The position numbers and the translations under genes were made by a program. From positions 372,001 through 436,000 of the forward strand of contig JANCYW010000008.1 of NCBI GenBank assembly GCA_026184775.1: DNA of 64,000 nucleotides, in the 5' to 3' direction. The notes below the pieces were generated by a model that was not told the DNA's origin, did not search any database, and worked only from the letters and a program-made list of their open reading frames with translations. Each line of letters begins with the position of its first letter. Position 1 is the stretch's first letter. Source of the DNA: Cyanidium caldarium. Lineage: Eukaryota > Rhodophyta > Bangiophyceae > Cyanidiales > Cyanidiaceae. Shown one piece after another: positions 17,798 to 26,653 of the stretch.

Positions 17798-18661
17798 ATG
17801 AACGAAGCGGCGGTGGACGCAACGCGGCGGAATCGTCCCGGGGAGACACTCTGGGACACGATGGCGTTGTACGAGAGCGCGCCCGGACTCGGTTCCGACG
17901 AGGGGACCGACGGGGCAGGGCCCGTGCAGCGGTATCGAGTGGCATGGCCGCCGCCCACTTTGGACGTGGTGGCAGCTACTGGAAAGCGCGCGGAGGACGC
18001 GGAGCGCTCGGTGCGATATGCCTTGGTGGACCGCGAGCTGGAGTGGGATATCCTGGAACTTTTCGCGCCACTGCATATAGAAGAGGAAGGGGAATGGATA
18101 GGCGGTAATGGAGCGCTGGGCGCGGCGGCAGGTGACTTATCCGATGTTACGCCGGCGTTGCCAGTCGTGCAGGCATACGTGGCAGCGCTGCAGGCGCGCG
18201 TAGCAGTCGATGACACTGCGATGTCCACTGACATTCCCTGCCGAGCACAAGCCGGTGAGCAAGAGCGACGCGATGCGGTGGCCGCACTGCTGTTCGATAA
18301 CCGGCATCAGCGCTTTGCCGCCGAAGATTATATGGGGCTGCTGGATGCGTGCGATTCTACCGGAGGCGGCGACTCGGAGCGCGCGCATGTCGCCCTAGCG
18401 ATTCACGACTTGGTGCTGCCGACGTTGTTGTATCGAGAGGAGAGCGCATCGTCCGTGGCGGATGGCGGTTACATGTCTGAGGCACTGGCGGATTTGGCGC
18501 AGCAAGTGGTGCGCGCTGCGCGCATCCCCCTGCGGTTCCTCTGCCCGGAGTATATCGAGCGGCTGCGTCAGCGGTTGCGACTGCGAGAACGGGCCGGCGC
18601 CGCCGGCGCCATGCTCGAGCTGCATCTGCTGCGAGCGTACCGCGAAAACGAGACCGGGTAG
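17798..18661 (+). CDS. Unrecognised acidic helical protein
   Basis: 287 residues from an ATG. I do not recognise the family. The protein is acidic and mostly helical, with no signal peptide or membrane segment. Two patches look conserved in style: RYALVDRELEWDILELFAPLH (about 68-88; quoted only in part as LVDRELEWDILELF) and the C-terminal IPLRFLCPEYIERLRQRLRL. The continuous frame with the same codon style as its neighbours supports it as a real gene. A subunit of a nuclear or vesicle complex is possible but not shown. It converges on geranylgeranyl reductase. Confidence 0.6.
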   Translation: MNEAAVDATRRNRPGETLWDTMALYESAPGLGSDEGTDGAGPVQRYRVAWPPPTLDVVAATGKRAEDAERSVRYALVDRELEWDILELFAPLHIEEEGEWIGGNGALGAAAGDLSDVTPALPVVQAYVAALQARVAVDDTAMSTDIPCRAQAGEQERRDAVAALLFDNRHQRFAAEDYMGLLDACDSTGGGDSERAHVALAIHDLVLPTLLYREESASSVADGGYMSEALADLAQQVVRAARIPLRFLCPEYIERLRQRLRLRERAGAAGAMLELHLLRAYRENETG

Positions 18662-18845
18662 TCAGAGGGAAGCTGTGAAAGTGGCACCGGGAAAGATGGC
18701 GCTGCATGCCCGTACGGTTTACGCCAGTGGGCGCCGGATGCATGCGGCGGGGTTTTCATCCGCCTTCCGTTCTACGATCGGCCATACCGATCGGTACTGG
18801 CACCTCTCCTGCACCGCCCACCGCCTCTTCCGCTCACCCTTTCCT

Positions 18846-20207
18846 CTACGGCGCCAGCGCGTTGCCGCGCATAAGCGAACCGACCGTTCGGAACAGCAGC
18901 TTCACATCCTCAACCGGGTTCACCGTGGTCACCGTCTTGTACAGGTACGAATCGAACGTGACCTTTTGCACGTAATCGTCCCCGCACAGCTCACAGAACG
19001 CCTCGCGGGCCGCATCGCTGGTGTAGAAGATCTTCTGCAGCCAGTCCAGCACCGTGTACGTCGGGCCGTACTGGCGATCGTACGGCCGGAGGTAGAGCTC
19101 CATCAGGTCCCGCTCGGTGGGCAGGCGCGCACCGCCCTGGCAGGCGCGCACGATCGCCTCGCCGCACATGCGCCCGCTCTTGGCCGCAAAGTAAATGCCC
19201 TCACCGGAACACTTGGTGACGTAGCCGGCGGCGTCGCCCACCAGCGCCACCCGATCGACCACCCGACGCGGCCGCGGATGCTCCGGGATCGGATGTGCCT
19301 CCACTTTGATGACCCGCCCACCGCGGATCTTCTCCGCCGCCCGGTCCCGTATGCCTTGCTGGTACTTTTTGATGTGCGGACGGTCGATCACGGTGCCGGT
19401 GCCCACGCCCACGTGGTCGTACTTGGGGAACACCCAGGCGTAGAAATCGGGCGAGACGTCGTCGCCCACATACATCTCCGCCAGGTCCTCGTAGAAGCGC
19501 ATCTTGTCTTCCGGCAACTTGATGCGTTCCTGGAAGGCGATGGCGAAATTGTAGTCGCCGGCGTCGATGGCCTTGGCCACGCGCGAGTTGGCTCCATCGG
19601 CGCCGATGACCATGTCCACCTCCAGTCGGGACACGGCGCCCTTGCCAGCCACCGTCTGTTCATAGTCGGCATACTGAATCACGTACTTGCCGTCGGTGCC
19701 GCGCTGCGGCAATTGTATATCCTGCACCAGCGCGTGCACCGGTTGCGCGCCCAGCTCCACCGCTCGGTCGCGCAGATACGCATCCAGTATCTCGCGCCGC
19801 GTCATCCCAATATACTCGTTCGGCTTGAGCGTCTTGCCCACCGGTACCTCACGCCCCGACGGCGACACCATCAGCATGCGCCGCACTTTGCGGTCGATAA
19901 TCTCCGGCGGCAGCCGAAACTCGTCTACCATGCACAGCGGTATGGCGCCGCCGCACGGCTTGGCGTTGTCCATCTTCCGCTCGAACAGGTACGTCTCGAT
20001 GCCCGGACACTTGGCCAGCGCCTCCGCCGCACAAGCACCGGCCGGACCGCCGCCCACCACCGCCACCCGCAGAGCCGCCACCAGCCACGCCGCCCGCGGC
20101 GACCGCTGGCAGGTGGCGGGGGAGGGACAGGCGGCCGAGCGCCTGCCCACAAAACTTCCTCTCGGAACGCCCGCCACAAACCCCACGCCCAAATGAACTG
20201 AAGGCAT
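18846..20207 (-). CDS. CHLP: Geranylgeranyl reductase (chlorophyll/tocopherol side chain)
   Basis: 453 residues. FAD-dependent reduction of geranylgeranyl-chlorophyll or -PP to the phytyl form in the plastid. The dinucleotide-binding motif VGGGPAGACAAEAL is at 51-64; CGGAIPLCMVDEF, VIGADGANSRVA and the second FAD motif ALVGDAAGYVTKCSGEGIYFA are all typical of ChlP. The leader MPSVHLGVGFVAG has Phe near the N-terminus; a second ATG nine codons upstream (20234) would add MVSEKRCTR. Its 5' flank contains a near-perfect 120-base tandem duplication, so regulation may have changed recently. Confidence 0.93.
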   Translation of the reverse strand: MPSVHLGVGFVAGVPRGSFVGRRSAACPSPATCQRSPRAAWLVAALRVAVVGGGPAGACAAEALAKCPGIETYLFERKMDNAKPCGGAIPLCMVDEFRLPPEIIDRKVRRMLMVSPSGREVPVGKTLKPNEYIGMTRREILDAYLRDRAVELGAQPVHALVQDIQLPQRGTDGKYVIQYADYEQTVAGKGAVSRLEVDMVIGADGANSRVAKAIDAGDYNFAIAFQERIKLPEDKMRFYEDLAEMYVGDDVSPDFYAWVFPKYDHVGVGTGTVIDRPHIKKYQQGIRDRAAEKIRGGRVIKVEAHPIPEHPRPRRVVDRVALVGDAAGYVTKCSGEGIYFAAKSGRMCGEAIVRACQGGARLPTERDLMELYLRPYDRQYGPTYTVLDWLQKIFYTSDAAREAFCELCGDDYVQKVTFDSYLYKTVTTVNPVEDVKLLFRTVGSLMRGNALAP

Positions 20208-20370
20208 CCGCGTGCAACGCTTCTCAGACACCATAGTGCTGCCGGCTTCACGGACGAACGATGCGGTGCTTCACTTGCGCGAACGGCGGCGGCGAGCTCC
20301 AGCGCGGACCGCCGATCGCCCGTCGAGCTCGACACGCGCATGCTGCGATCGCCGCGACGCTGCGCAAGCC

Positions 20371-20608
20371 GGTCGGGAGATGGGGAACAGGGCAGAGAGA
20401 GAGAGAGGAGTATGGGAAGAGGACTGGGAGTGGCTGCCAACAACAAGGTGGAGAGGCAGCTGTATGTGGGCAACGGGTGCAACTCGAGGGGGTCGGGAGA
20501 TGGGGAACAGGGCAGAGAGAGAGAGGAGTATGGGAAGAGGACTGGGAGTGGCTGCCAACAACAAGGTGGAGAGGCAGCTGTATGTGGGCAACGGGTGCAA
20601 CTCGAGGA
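20371..20608. repeat. Tandem duplication, two copies of about 120 bp
   Basis: Copy 1 is 20371-20490 and copy 2 is 20491-20608; each starts GGTCGGGAGATGGGGAACAG and ends CTCGAGG. They are identical except for one GA dinucleotide in the internal GA run (copy 2 is 2 bases shorter) and the edge. The near identity implies a recent event. It lies between the EB1 stop and the geranylgeranyl reductase start, so both copies are upstream of the latter. Confidence 0.93.
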
Positions 20609-20660
20609 CATCCTTCGAAAGGTTCGCGCGGGGTAAGCGGCACCATTTTCCCACGCATTT

Positions 20661-21698
20661 TTACGAGATAATCTCCGATAGGGATGCGTGTCCCGGGTCG
20701 GGGGGCAGGCTGCGCATGGCGGCGTCGATTTCGGCGTTGAGGTCGGGCGTGCTGTCACGAGTGCCGGGTGAGGAGCTTTTGGCGCTTACAGCCGCAGAGT
20801 CGCTGGGCGGCGCTGGCGTCTGCACGGCGTCGGTGGTCGGCTCGGGTGGCATGGTCAGCGGCTCGTCGTAGAGCACCGCTTGCACGGTCCTCAGGAACGG
20901 CTGCTCTTGGTCGGGATGTGTTTGGCAGAGCACCTCGATGTCACGCAGCTTTTCAAAGTAGTAGGTGCGCTCCTTCTCGAGATTGTCGATGGTGAGTTGC
21001 AGCTCGGTCATCTGATCGACCAGCTCCTGGTACGAAGCTGCGATGACGGTGTCGGTGGTTGACGCGGCGGATACGGGCGCCGCGGGCGCGCTCACCTTGG
21101 GCGGCGGCGTAGCGGCGGGAGCCGCCGAGCGTATCGCCCCGCTGCCCATGTTTTCCTTGTTGGCGGCGATCGATGGCGGTTTCGGGCAAATCCGAGCGCC
21201 GGCTGCAGGCCGCCTGCCCGCCTCACTGCTGACCGGTCGCGGCACGCGCGGCGATGTCGCCGGCACGCCGCGACCGCCTTTGGTGTCGGCGTACCGTCGC
21301 ATCGCCTCCTGTCGTCGCTCCACTGCCGCATACGTGGCGCCGCTGGCGTACTTGTCGAACATGGCCTTGACCCACTGCAGAAACTCCAAATTGTCCTGGG
21401 TGCGCGCCTTGACGAGCCGCTCCACCTCCAGCGTCTTGTCGATGCCCACGCGGTCCAGCACCGCCTGCAGCACCTTGAAGTTCTGCACGTATTCGTATTC
21501 GTGCCGTGCCCCAAAGTTCACTTTGTGCAGCGGCACCTTGCCCGGAAAGAGCGCATCGAACACCTGACACGCCGCCGCCGCATCCGCCACCTGCTCGACG
21601 CGCGTGTAGTTGAGCGACAGAAAGTCGTTGAGCCAGGCAAGCAGCTCACCACGCGACACGAAAAACGCGCCCGACATGGGCCCTATCGCGTCACCCAT
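20661..21698 (-). CDS. EB1-family microtubule plus-end-binding protein
   Basis: 345 residues. An N-terminal calponin-homology domain (about 10-125) has the EB1 pattern: SRGELLAWLNDFL, VFDALFPGKVPLHKVNF, EYEYVQNFKVLQAVLDRVGI and NLEFLQWVKAMFDKY. A Pro/Ala-rich linker leads to an EB-homology coiled coil: MTELQLTIDNLEKERTYYFEKL followed by LRDIEVL, the FYF-type hydrophobic patch that recruits partner proteins. EB1 tracks growing microtubule ends and helps spindle function. The start is ATG 21698 (MGDAIGP), with a second at 21677. The acidic tail lacks the usual terminal EEY/F. Confidence 0.9.
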   Translation of the reverse strand: MGDAIGPMSGAFFVSRGELLAWLNDFLSLNYTRVEQVADAAAACQVFDALFPGKVPLHKVNFGARHEYEYVQNFKVLQAVLDRVGIDKTLEVERLVKARTQDNLEFLQWVKAMFDKYASGATYAAVERRQEAMRRYADTKGGRGVPATSPRVPRPVSSEAGRRPAAGARICPKPPSIAANKENMGSGAIRSAAPAATPPPKVSAPAAPVSAASTTDTVIAASYQELVDQMTELQLTIDNLEKERTYYFEKLRDIEVLCQTHPDQEQPFLRTVQAVLYDEPLTMPPEPTTDAVQTPAPPSDSAAVSAKSSSPGTRDSTPDLNAEIDAAMRSLPPDPGHASLSEIIS

Positions 21699-21977
21699 AC
21701 GGGGAAATAGAGAAGTCGACGACGGGTGACGGGGGAGAATCAGAGGCACCGGGCAACCTAGGCGCGGCCGCCTCCGTTCAAACGTCCGGGTGCGCGGTGC
21801 GACAGACCGCAAAAGTGAGCGTTATGAAAATTTTGCGGGAACGCCGCCGCAAGGTCGATTTCCCGCTCGGGCGAGAGCGATGCGGTGTCGGAGACGGAGG
21901 CGAGTGTACAACGCGAGCATACGTCGACGAGAGCAGGACGCGTTGGGCGTATCGTGCTGCTGCTCATTTTGGAAAAC

Positions 21978-23135
21978 ATGACCGTCGAAAACGTGAACGA
22001 CTCCGAGAGCACCTTCGGGGGATCTTTCGCGTCGGTGGAGGCTGTCGAGCGCCAGCCGAGCGGCTACGAGAAAGATACGCAGTTGCGGCGGGAGCGCAAC
22101 CGCGCACTGTTGCGTTCGCTGGGCCTGACCGATCACCGCGCGGCCTTGGCGCAGGGCTGCAAGACGAAGGTAGCGACGAAACAGCCGCGGAAACGAAAAC
22201 CGCCGGTCAGCACGACGGACGCAGAGCGTCCACGGAGGGCGTTGCGTTCCGCCGGGCCGCTGCACACGGACGCCGAGTCGGATTCCAGCCACTTTGGCAT
22301 CGCCAGCGACGCTTCTCTCTTGGACAAGTCTGCCTCTCTTGGTCGGTATGCCTTTTGGCAAATCGTGCCCGATCCGGAGCCGCGTCCAACGTTACCACCA
22401 CCGAGTGCCGATGCCGACAACGTCTTGCAAACGCCCGACAAGCGGGCGAGTCATGGTGCTCGGCGCTCTCCACTCCGCGCTGATCATTCCGGCACCAAAC
22501 CGCCCCCATCCCGACGGCGCCGCCGTCTCACCGAACATGAGCGGCAAGAGCGGCGCGCGGCCATGGAGGCGCGTTTCTGTGCCGACCTGCCGCGCGAGCC
22601 GGCACCGTACGCCCTGCGAACTAGCAGCGACACTGGCGCGGACCGCATTCCCGTTGCCGCCACCGTGGTGCCGCCCTTCACTCTGTGGTCCATTGGCGTC
22701 ACGGTGCACGCCCTGGGCGAGCTGGTGTGTCTCCCCGATGATCCCGTCACCGAGCGCAAATGGTTCTCCTCCAAGCTGGCCATGTTCGCGCATCCGTTTC
22801 CCTGCGGATACCACGCCAGCAAGGAACACTGGCATCGTCGCTGGCACATGCACATCCGGCGCGACACAGCCAGAGGCGGCGGACCGACATTCACGGTGCG
22901 TTCCGAGGACGGCTGCGAGTGTTACACGCGACACACACCGTCACACGCCTGGATGGACGCCTGTCTGGCCAGTCACGCACCTGGCACACGTATCAGTGGT
23001 CCGCTATTCTACGGATTCAGTGATCCCTGGTTGCAACGGGTGATCCAACGACAGCTGGCCCAACGGGCGGCCACCGCGAGCGGTCTAGGAGATGGAGTCG
23101 AGTCGCTGACCCTTGGCTCTTACAGACAGAGGTAA
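21978..23135 (+). CDS. FYR (FYRN/FYRC) domain protein, chromatin-associated
   Basis: 385 residues. After a basic, disordered half with an RRRRRLTEHERQERR stretch, the C-terminal part carries FYRN (AMFAHPFPCGYHASKEHW, matching 'iyPvGy.s.R.y') and FYRC (PTFTVRSEDG, then SHAWMDACL, then GPLFYGFSDPWLQRVI). FYR regions occur in MLL/trithorax proteins, plant JMJ14-18 demethylases and TBRG1; no SET or JmjC domain is present here, so it is closest in layout to TBRG1-like or plant stand-alone FYR proteins. A nuclear role in chromatin is inferred. The start is ATG 21978; the longer frame starts at GTG. Confidence 0.78.
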   Translation: MTVENVNDSESTFGGSFASVEAVERQPSGYEKDTQLRRERNRALLRSLGLTDHRAALAQGCKTKVATKQPRKRKPPVSTTDAERPRRALRSAGPLHTDAESDSSHFGIASDASLLDKSASLGRYAFWQIVPDPEPRPTLPPPSADADNVLQTPDKRASHGARRSPLRADHSGTKPPPSRRRRRLTEHERQERRAAMEARFCADLPREPAPYALRTSSDTGADRIPVAATVVPPFTLWSIGVTVHALGELVCLPDDPVTERKWFSSKLAMFAHPFPCGYHASKEHWHRRWHMHIRRDTARGGGPTFTVRSEDGCECYTRHTPSHAWMDACLASHAPGTRISGPLFYGFSDPWLQRVIQRQLAQRAATASGLGDGVESLTLGSYRQR

Positions 23136-23290
23136 AAAATGTCTCAGTGAGTGTGTTGATATCGGTGGCTGCGGATGGACCGGCATCTGGCCCAGTGCTC
23201 TCGCGTGTCCACAGGGGAACGCCGGAACGTCGATCGCATCGCCACAAGTTCCGACGTTTTGCAGGCTCGGCCCGACTTTGCTGCACCTTC

Positions 23291-23809
23291 ATGGCACAAA
23301 CGCAAACCGTAGTGTGGCAGGCGACGCGGGCGTGGATCGCTTTGACGGGCGCAGTGGCTATCGGGGCGGGCATACAAGCGTTCGTCGACGACCAGTACCC
23401 GGCGCGTCTGTTGTACAGCAACGTGTCAAGCCGAGTGTTGCCGACGCCCGCAGTGACCTCACTGGTTGGCCGCCTGTACGCCGCGTGGATGTTGGTGGCG
23501 GGGACGACGCGCTGCATCGGTGCTTGGGCGTTGCACGTCGCGGCGGTGCGCTGGATTCTGCTGGTGACGTACGCGGTGGCGCTGGTGCACTTTGCGACCG
23601 AGGTGTTCTGGTTCCGCTCCGCGCCGTTGTTCCCGGCGGGCTATATGCCGCTGGTGGTGGCGAGTGTATCGGTGCTGCTGTTGCTGCTGGTGGCCGAGCG
23701 TATCGCCAGGAGGGAGCCCGTCGCCGGCGACGACCGCAAGACGGGCGTATATGCAGTGGGTGGCGCTGCGCGTGGCTCGGCCGCCCGCGCTCGCCTGCAC
23801 GCGGAATAG
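23291..23809 (+). CDS. ERG28: ERG28-like sterol C-4 demethylation scaffold protein
   Basis: 172 residues with four membrane helices. It follows the Erg28 pattern: RAWIALTGAVAIGAGIQAF, LYSN, VTSLVGRLYAAWMLVAGTTR, ALVHFATEVFWFRSAPL and PLVVASVSVLLLL. Erg28 tethers the C-4 demethylation enzymes (Erg25, Erg26, Erg27) in the ER. The ATG at 23291 is at the natural N-terminus; the longer frame begins at GTG. The stop at 23807-23809 lies directly against the reductase remnant that follows in another frame. Confidence 0.85.
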   Translation: MAQTQTVVWQATRAWIALTGAVAIGAGIQAFVDDQYPARLLYSNVSSRVLPTPAVTSLVGRLYAAWMLVAGTTRCIGAWALHVAAVRWILLVTYAVALVHFATEVFWFRSAPLFPAGYMPLVVASVSVLLLLLVAERIARREPVAGDDRKTGVYAVGGAARGSAARARLHAE

Positions 23810-23810
23810 G

Positions 23811-24164
23811 AGATGGATGAGCGGGGATGAAGCGACGGCGTGGACTGGCAACCGTCATGCAGCCGAGGATGGGTCGCGCGGCCGCAAGTGGCGGCAGTTG
23901 GAACGAGCTGGGTGCGTCGTTGTGACCACGGCCTTTTCTCGTCCACCGCCCGATGCTTGCCACGTACAGCATCGCCTATAATGACACGCGCAGCGCTTGC
24001 GACAACGGATGCTGCGGGAAGATGTGATAGTGTACGTATGCGGCGACGGGATGCGCATAGAGCGGGAGGCGCGCGCGGTGCTGACGGAGACTCTGGGCGG
24101 TGCCGAACTGGTGGAGGTGCTGCCGAAGGGCAAACAGTGCCACCGGGACATCAGGCTTCCCTAA
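23811..24164 (+). pseudogene. C-terminal remnant of a Tah18/NDOR1-type diflavin reductase, with two in-frame stops
   Basis: In one frame the translation reads GNRHAAEDGS, KWRQLERAGC, TTAFSRPPPDACHVQHRL, then two stop codons (TAA TGA at 23979-23984), then HAQRLRQRMLREDVIVYVCGDG and a short tail. This matches, without a gap, the NADPH-binding end of NDOR1/Tah18 reductases ('GCR..dkDFYy..EW..L', 'AFSRdq..KVYVQHRL', 'vYVCGdg.rM..dV'). The spacing between VQHRL and VYVCGD is that of the family, so the stops replace codons rather than mark an intron. The flavodoxin, FAD and first NADPH parts are missing, and homology fades right at the ERG28 stop. Confidence 0.65.
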
Positions 24165-24193
24165 AAGTGTACCGCGGTGCATCACCGAGCGGT

Positions 24194-24646
24194 TCACGAG
24201 GCCACTGCCGGGGCGGCCACGTCTTCCATCGCGTCGGGAGATATCGCGGCCTCGGCGAGCAGGTTCGGGATGCCGCCGTCTATTGCGTACTGCTCGCCGT
24301 GCGGGCAGCCCAGCCGGGCGGTGATGACATGCGTCTCTACCAGAAAGTGGTGCAGCGTCTGCAAGAGCCCCTCGTATTGAGCGACTTGCCCGTCTCGGAG
24401 TGCCGCCTGGATGGCCTCGACGTCCGGTGCTTGCGGCGGCAGCGCCTCCAATCTACCGGCTTCAGCTGCGGCGGCAGTTGCTGCAGCTGCCGCCCGCAAC
24501 ACGCCCCAGTCCAGCCGCGGCAGCATGCGCACGATAAACTCCGGTCGGTACTCGGCGGCGATGACTTCCAGTTCGCGCACCTGCTCTATCCGCAGCGCCT
24601 CTCGATGCACCGGGCACACCAGGAGATTGTGCGTCAACAGGCGCAT
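24194..24646 (-). CDS. TRM112: TRM112-like methyltransferase activator
   Basis: 150 residues. It begins MRLLTHNLLVCP and has EFIVRMLPRLDWGVLRAA, YEGLLQTLHHFLVETHVI and LGCPHGEQYAIDGGIPNLL, which align with human TRMT112 along its length. TRM112 stabilises methyltransferases acting on tRNA (Trm9, Trm11), 18S rRNA (Bud23) and eRF1 (Mtq2). Only one Cys remains in the C-terminal motif where yeast has CPNCG, so the zinc site seems lost as in animals. An Ala-rich insert (51-62) is unusual. The start is ATG 24646. Confidence 0.88.
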   Translation of the reverse strand: MRLLTHNLLVCPVHREALRIEQVRELEVIAAEYRPEFIVRMLPRLDWGVLRAAAAATAAAAEAGRLEALPPQAPDVEAIQAALRDGQVAQYEGLLQTLHHFLVETHVITARLGCPHGEQYAIDGGIPNLLAEAAISPDAMEDVAAPAVAS

Positions 24647-25071
24647 GACGAGGGTGATCAAGCAGAGAGGATGTGTTGGAGCGTCCCGAGTGCAACCGTG
24701 GTGATGAATCCGTGTGGGCAACGCACTCGCGCGAGCACGACACACAGTCGAAAGCCGGACGGCGGAACGAGCGGGCGGCTGTTGGGCGCTGCGGGTTGCC
24801 GGAGAGACGATGGTATCTGAGGAGGCATGACGTAGCGAGAGAGAGGATTGCTTGCTTAGAAAGAAACACACGAGATGAAAGCAGACGCCAGGCACGCTAT
24901 GCAAGACGGCGCGTTTGCCCGTGCACTTGGTGGTTGCGCGCGAAGAGGCACACATCCGGATGTTCACGCGGCTGCCAAGACAGAGACAAGCACGGGCGCA
25001 ACACCCACGACGCTCCAGCACGCGCACACGCCAGACGCAGCCGTGCCCCTCCTGACAGGCACTCACCGCCC
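24647..25071. other. Intergenic region between TRM112 and SDHAF2
   Basis: 425 bases 5' of TRM112. No supportable gene. It includes a 12-bp perfect palindrome ACATCCGGATGT at 24952-24963 and a short GA-rich run near 24838. Confidence 0.35.
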
Positions 25072-25545
25072 TCATCGCCGCTGCTGCGGATGGCCGTTCT
25101 GCACAAACCGAACGATATCCTGCATCACCGCATTGCCGCACAAATCGGCCGGCGGCGCTTCTTGCAGAGTCAAATATCGGTACAGCAGCGGCGTCTCCGT
25201 GTCCAGCAGTTGCTCCAACGCTTGCACGCCGCTGGCGTCCAGCCGCTGCACGTTCCGCGCCGCCCAGCTGCTCAGGATCACGTCCAACTCGCGCCAGCCG
25301 CTCGTGCCCGCGCGATAGACACATCGGCGCCGTCGCGCCTCTAACGACAGAGAAGAGAACGTTCGCGCCCTGCAACGGTCGGGTCGGGTCTCGTGAAAGT
25401 CATGCCAAACGGGCATGCCGTGCCCGCTGCACGTACCCTTGCTGAAACTCCACCACGCCCTCTCTGACCAGCGAGATTCGACCCCGTGTCTCTGCAGTAC
25501 ACGGCCCTCTTTGCCCAACCTTCTCAGTATCCATCTTATCGCCAT
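25072..25545 (-). CDS. SDHAF2: SDHAF2/SdhE succinate dehydrogenase flavination factor (mitochondrial)
   Basis: 157 residues. The N-terminal 65 residues are basic and amphipathic ([17 protein letters not shown]), an import presequence. The conserved part starts [24 protein letters not shown] and continues [29 protein letters not shown] and DIVRFVQN, the Sdh5/SdhE fold. The protein promotes covalent FAD attachment to the SDHA subunit. The family's RGxxE motif reads SGWRE, a slight variant. The start is ATG 25545. It is divergent from CNOT9 with 137 bases between. Confidence 0.88.
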   Translation of the reverse strand: MAIRWILRRLGKEGRVLQRHGVESRWSERAWWSFSKGTCSGHGMPVWHDFHETRPDRCRARTFSSLSLEARRRRCVYRAGTSGWRELDVILSSWAARNVQRLDASGVQALEQLLDTETPLLYRYLTLQEAPPADLCGNAVMQDIVRFVQNGHPQQRR

Positions 25546-25682
25546 CTCCTTCTCTTTCACCAAACTCCCCTTCCGTCCACCTCCCGGACGCACCGACTGC
25601 CTCGCGGCAGACTCGCACACGCGGTTCCCGTCTCTCGTGCGGCAGACCGAGCACCGTTGTATCGCGACCGTTCCCCGACGCC

Positions 25683-26525
25683 ATGAACAGCGGCGCGGAG
25701 GAGCAGGACACGCGAGTGTACCAGTTGGTGCACAAGCTGCTGGACCCGGAGCAGCGGGATGCGGCACTGCTGGAGTTGTCGAAGCGGCGGGAGGCGTTCG
25801 CCAACCTGGCGCCCATCCTGTGGCACTCGCGGGGCACCGTCGCGATGCTGCTGCAGGAAATTGTGAGCATATACCCGCTGCTATCGCCGCCGTCACTGAC
25901 CGGTCACGGCTCCAACCGCGTGTGCAACGCGCTGGCGCTGCTGCAGTGTGTGGCCAGCCACGCGGAGACGCGGGGGCTGTTCCTCAACGCGCACATCCCG
26001 CTCTTCTTGTACCCGTTTCTGAACACCGTATCCAAGACGCGACCGTTCGAGTACTTGCGCCTGACCTCACTGGGGGTCATCGGCGCTCTGGTCAAGGTGG
26101 ACGACCCCGAGGTGACCAGTTTCTTGCTGTCCACGGAGATCATCCCGCTCTGTCTGCGCATTATGGAGACCGGCTCGGAGCTGAGCAAGACCGTGGCCAC
26201 CTTTATCGTGCAGAAGATCCTGCTGGACGACAACGGGCTGAACTACGTGTGTCAGACGGCGGAGCGCTTTTATGCGGTGAGCACGGTGTTGTCCACCATG
26301 GTGACCAGTTTGGTGGAGCAGCCATCGGGCCGGCTGCTCAAGCACATCATCCGGTGCTACCTGCGGCTGAGCGACAACCCGCGAGCGCGCGAGGCGCTGC
26401 GACAGTGTCTGCCGCAAGCGCTGCGGGATCAGACTTTCAGCAAGTTGCTGCAGGAGGATGCGAGCACGCGACGGTGGTTGGCGTCGCTGATTTACGCGCT
26501 GGGCAACGAAACCGCCCTGGGTTGA
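25683..26525 (+). CDS. CNOT9: CNOT9/RCD1 (CAF40) subunit of CCR4-NOT
   Basis: 280 residues, an armadillo-type protein conserved along nearly its whole length: [70 protein letters not shown] (quoted in parts), [29 protein letters not shown] and [26 protein letters not shown]9 bridges CCR4-NOT to repressors and GW proteins in cytoplasmic mRNA decay. PAN2, the other deadenylase, opens this window. ATG 25683 is the natural start. Confidence 0.95.
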   Translation: MNSGAEEQDTRVYQLVHKLLDPEQRDAALLELSKRREAFANLAPILWHSRGTVAMLLQEIVSIYPLLSPPSLTGHGSNRVCNALALLQCVASHAETRGLFLNAHIPLFLYPFLNTVSKTRPFEYLRLTSLGVIGALVKVDDPEVTSFLLSTEIIPLCLRIMETGSELSKTVATFIVQKILLDDNGLNYVCQTAERFYAVSTVLSTMVTSLVEQPSGRLLKHIIRCYLRLSDNPRAREALRQCLPQALRDQTFSKLLQEDASTRRWLASLIYALGNETALG

Positions 26526-26653
26526 GACGCAAAATTCGCCGGGAGAATGGAGGGCGCCCCACGTCGATGCAGCCGTGGACCGTGGCTTCGACGACATCGC
26601 CGCTGGGCGACGCCTAGGTGCACGAACGCCGGCCGAGCATCCTTCCGAAGGCC

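Noticed and set aside
20340-20636. Open frame through the 120-bp tandem duplication
   Set aside because: The two copies are read in different phases because of the 2-base difference, and there is no known domain; the similarity is at DNA level only.
23855-24151. Minus-strand frame opposite the reductase remnant
   Set aside because: No motif; the plus strand has clear family similarity, so this is a shadow.
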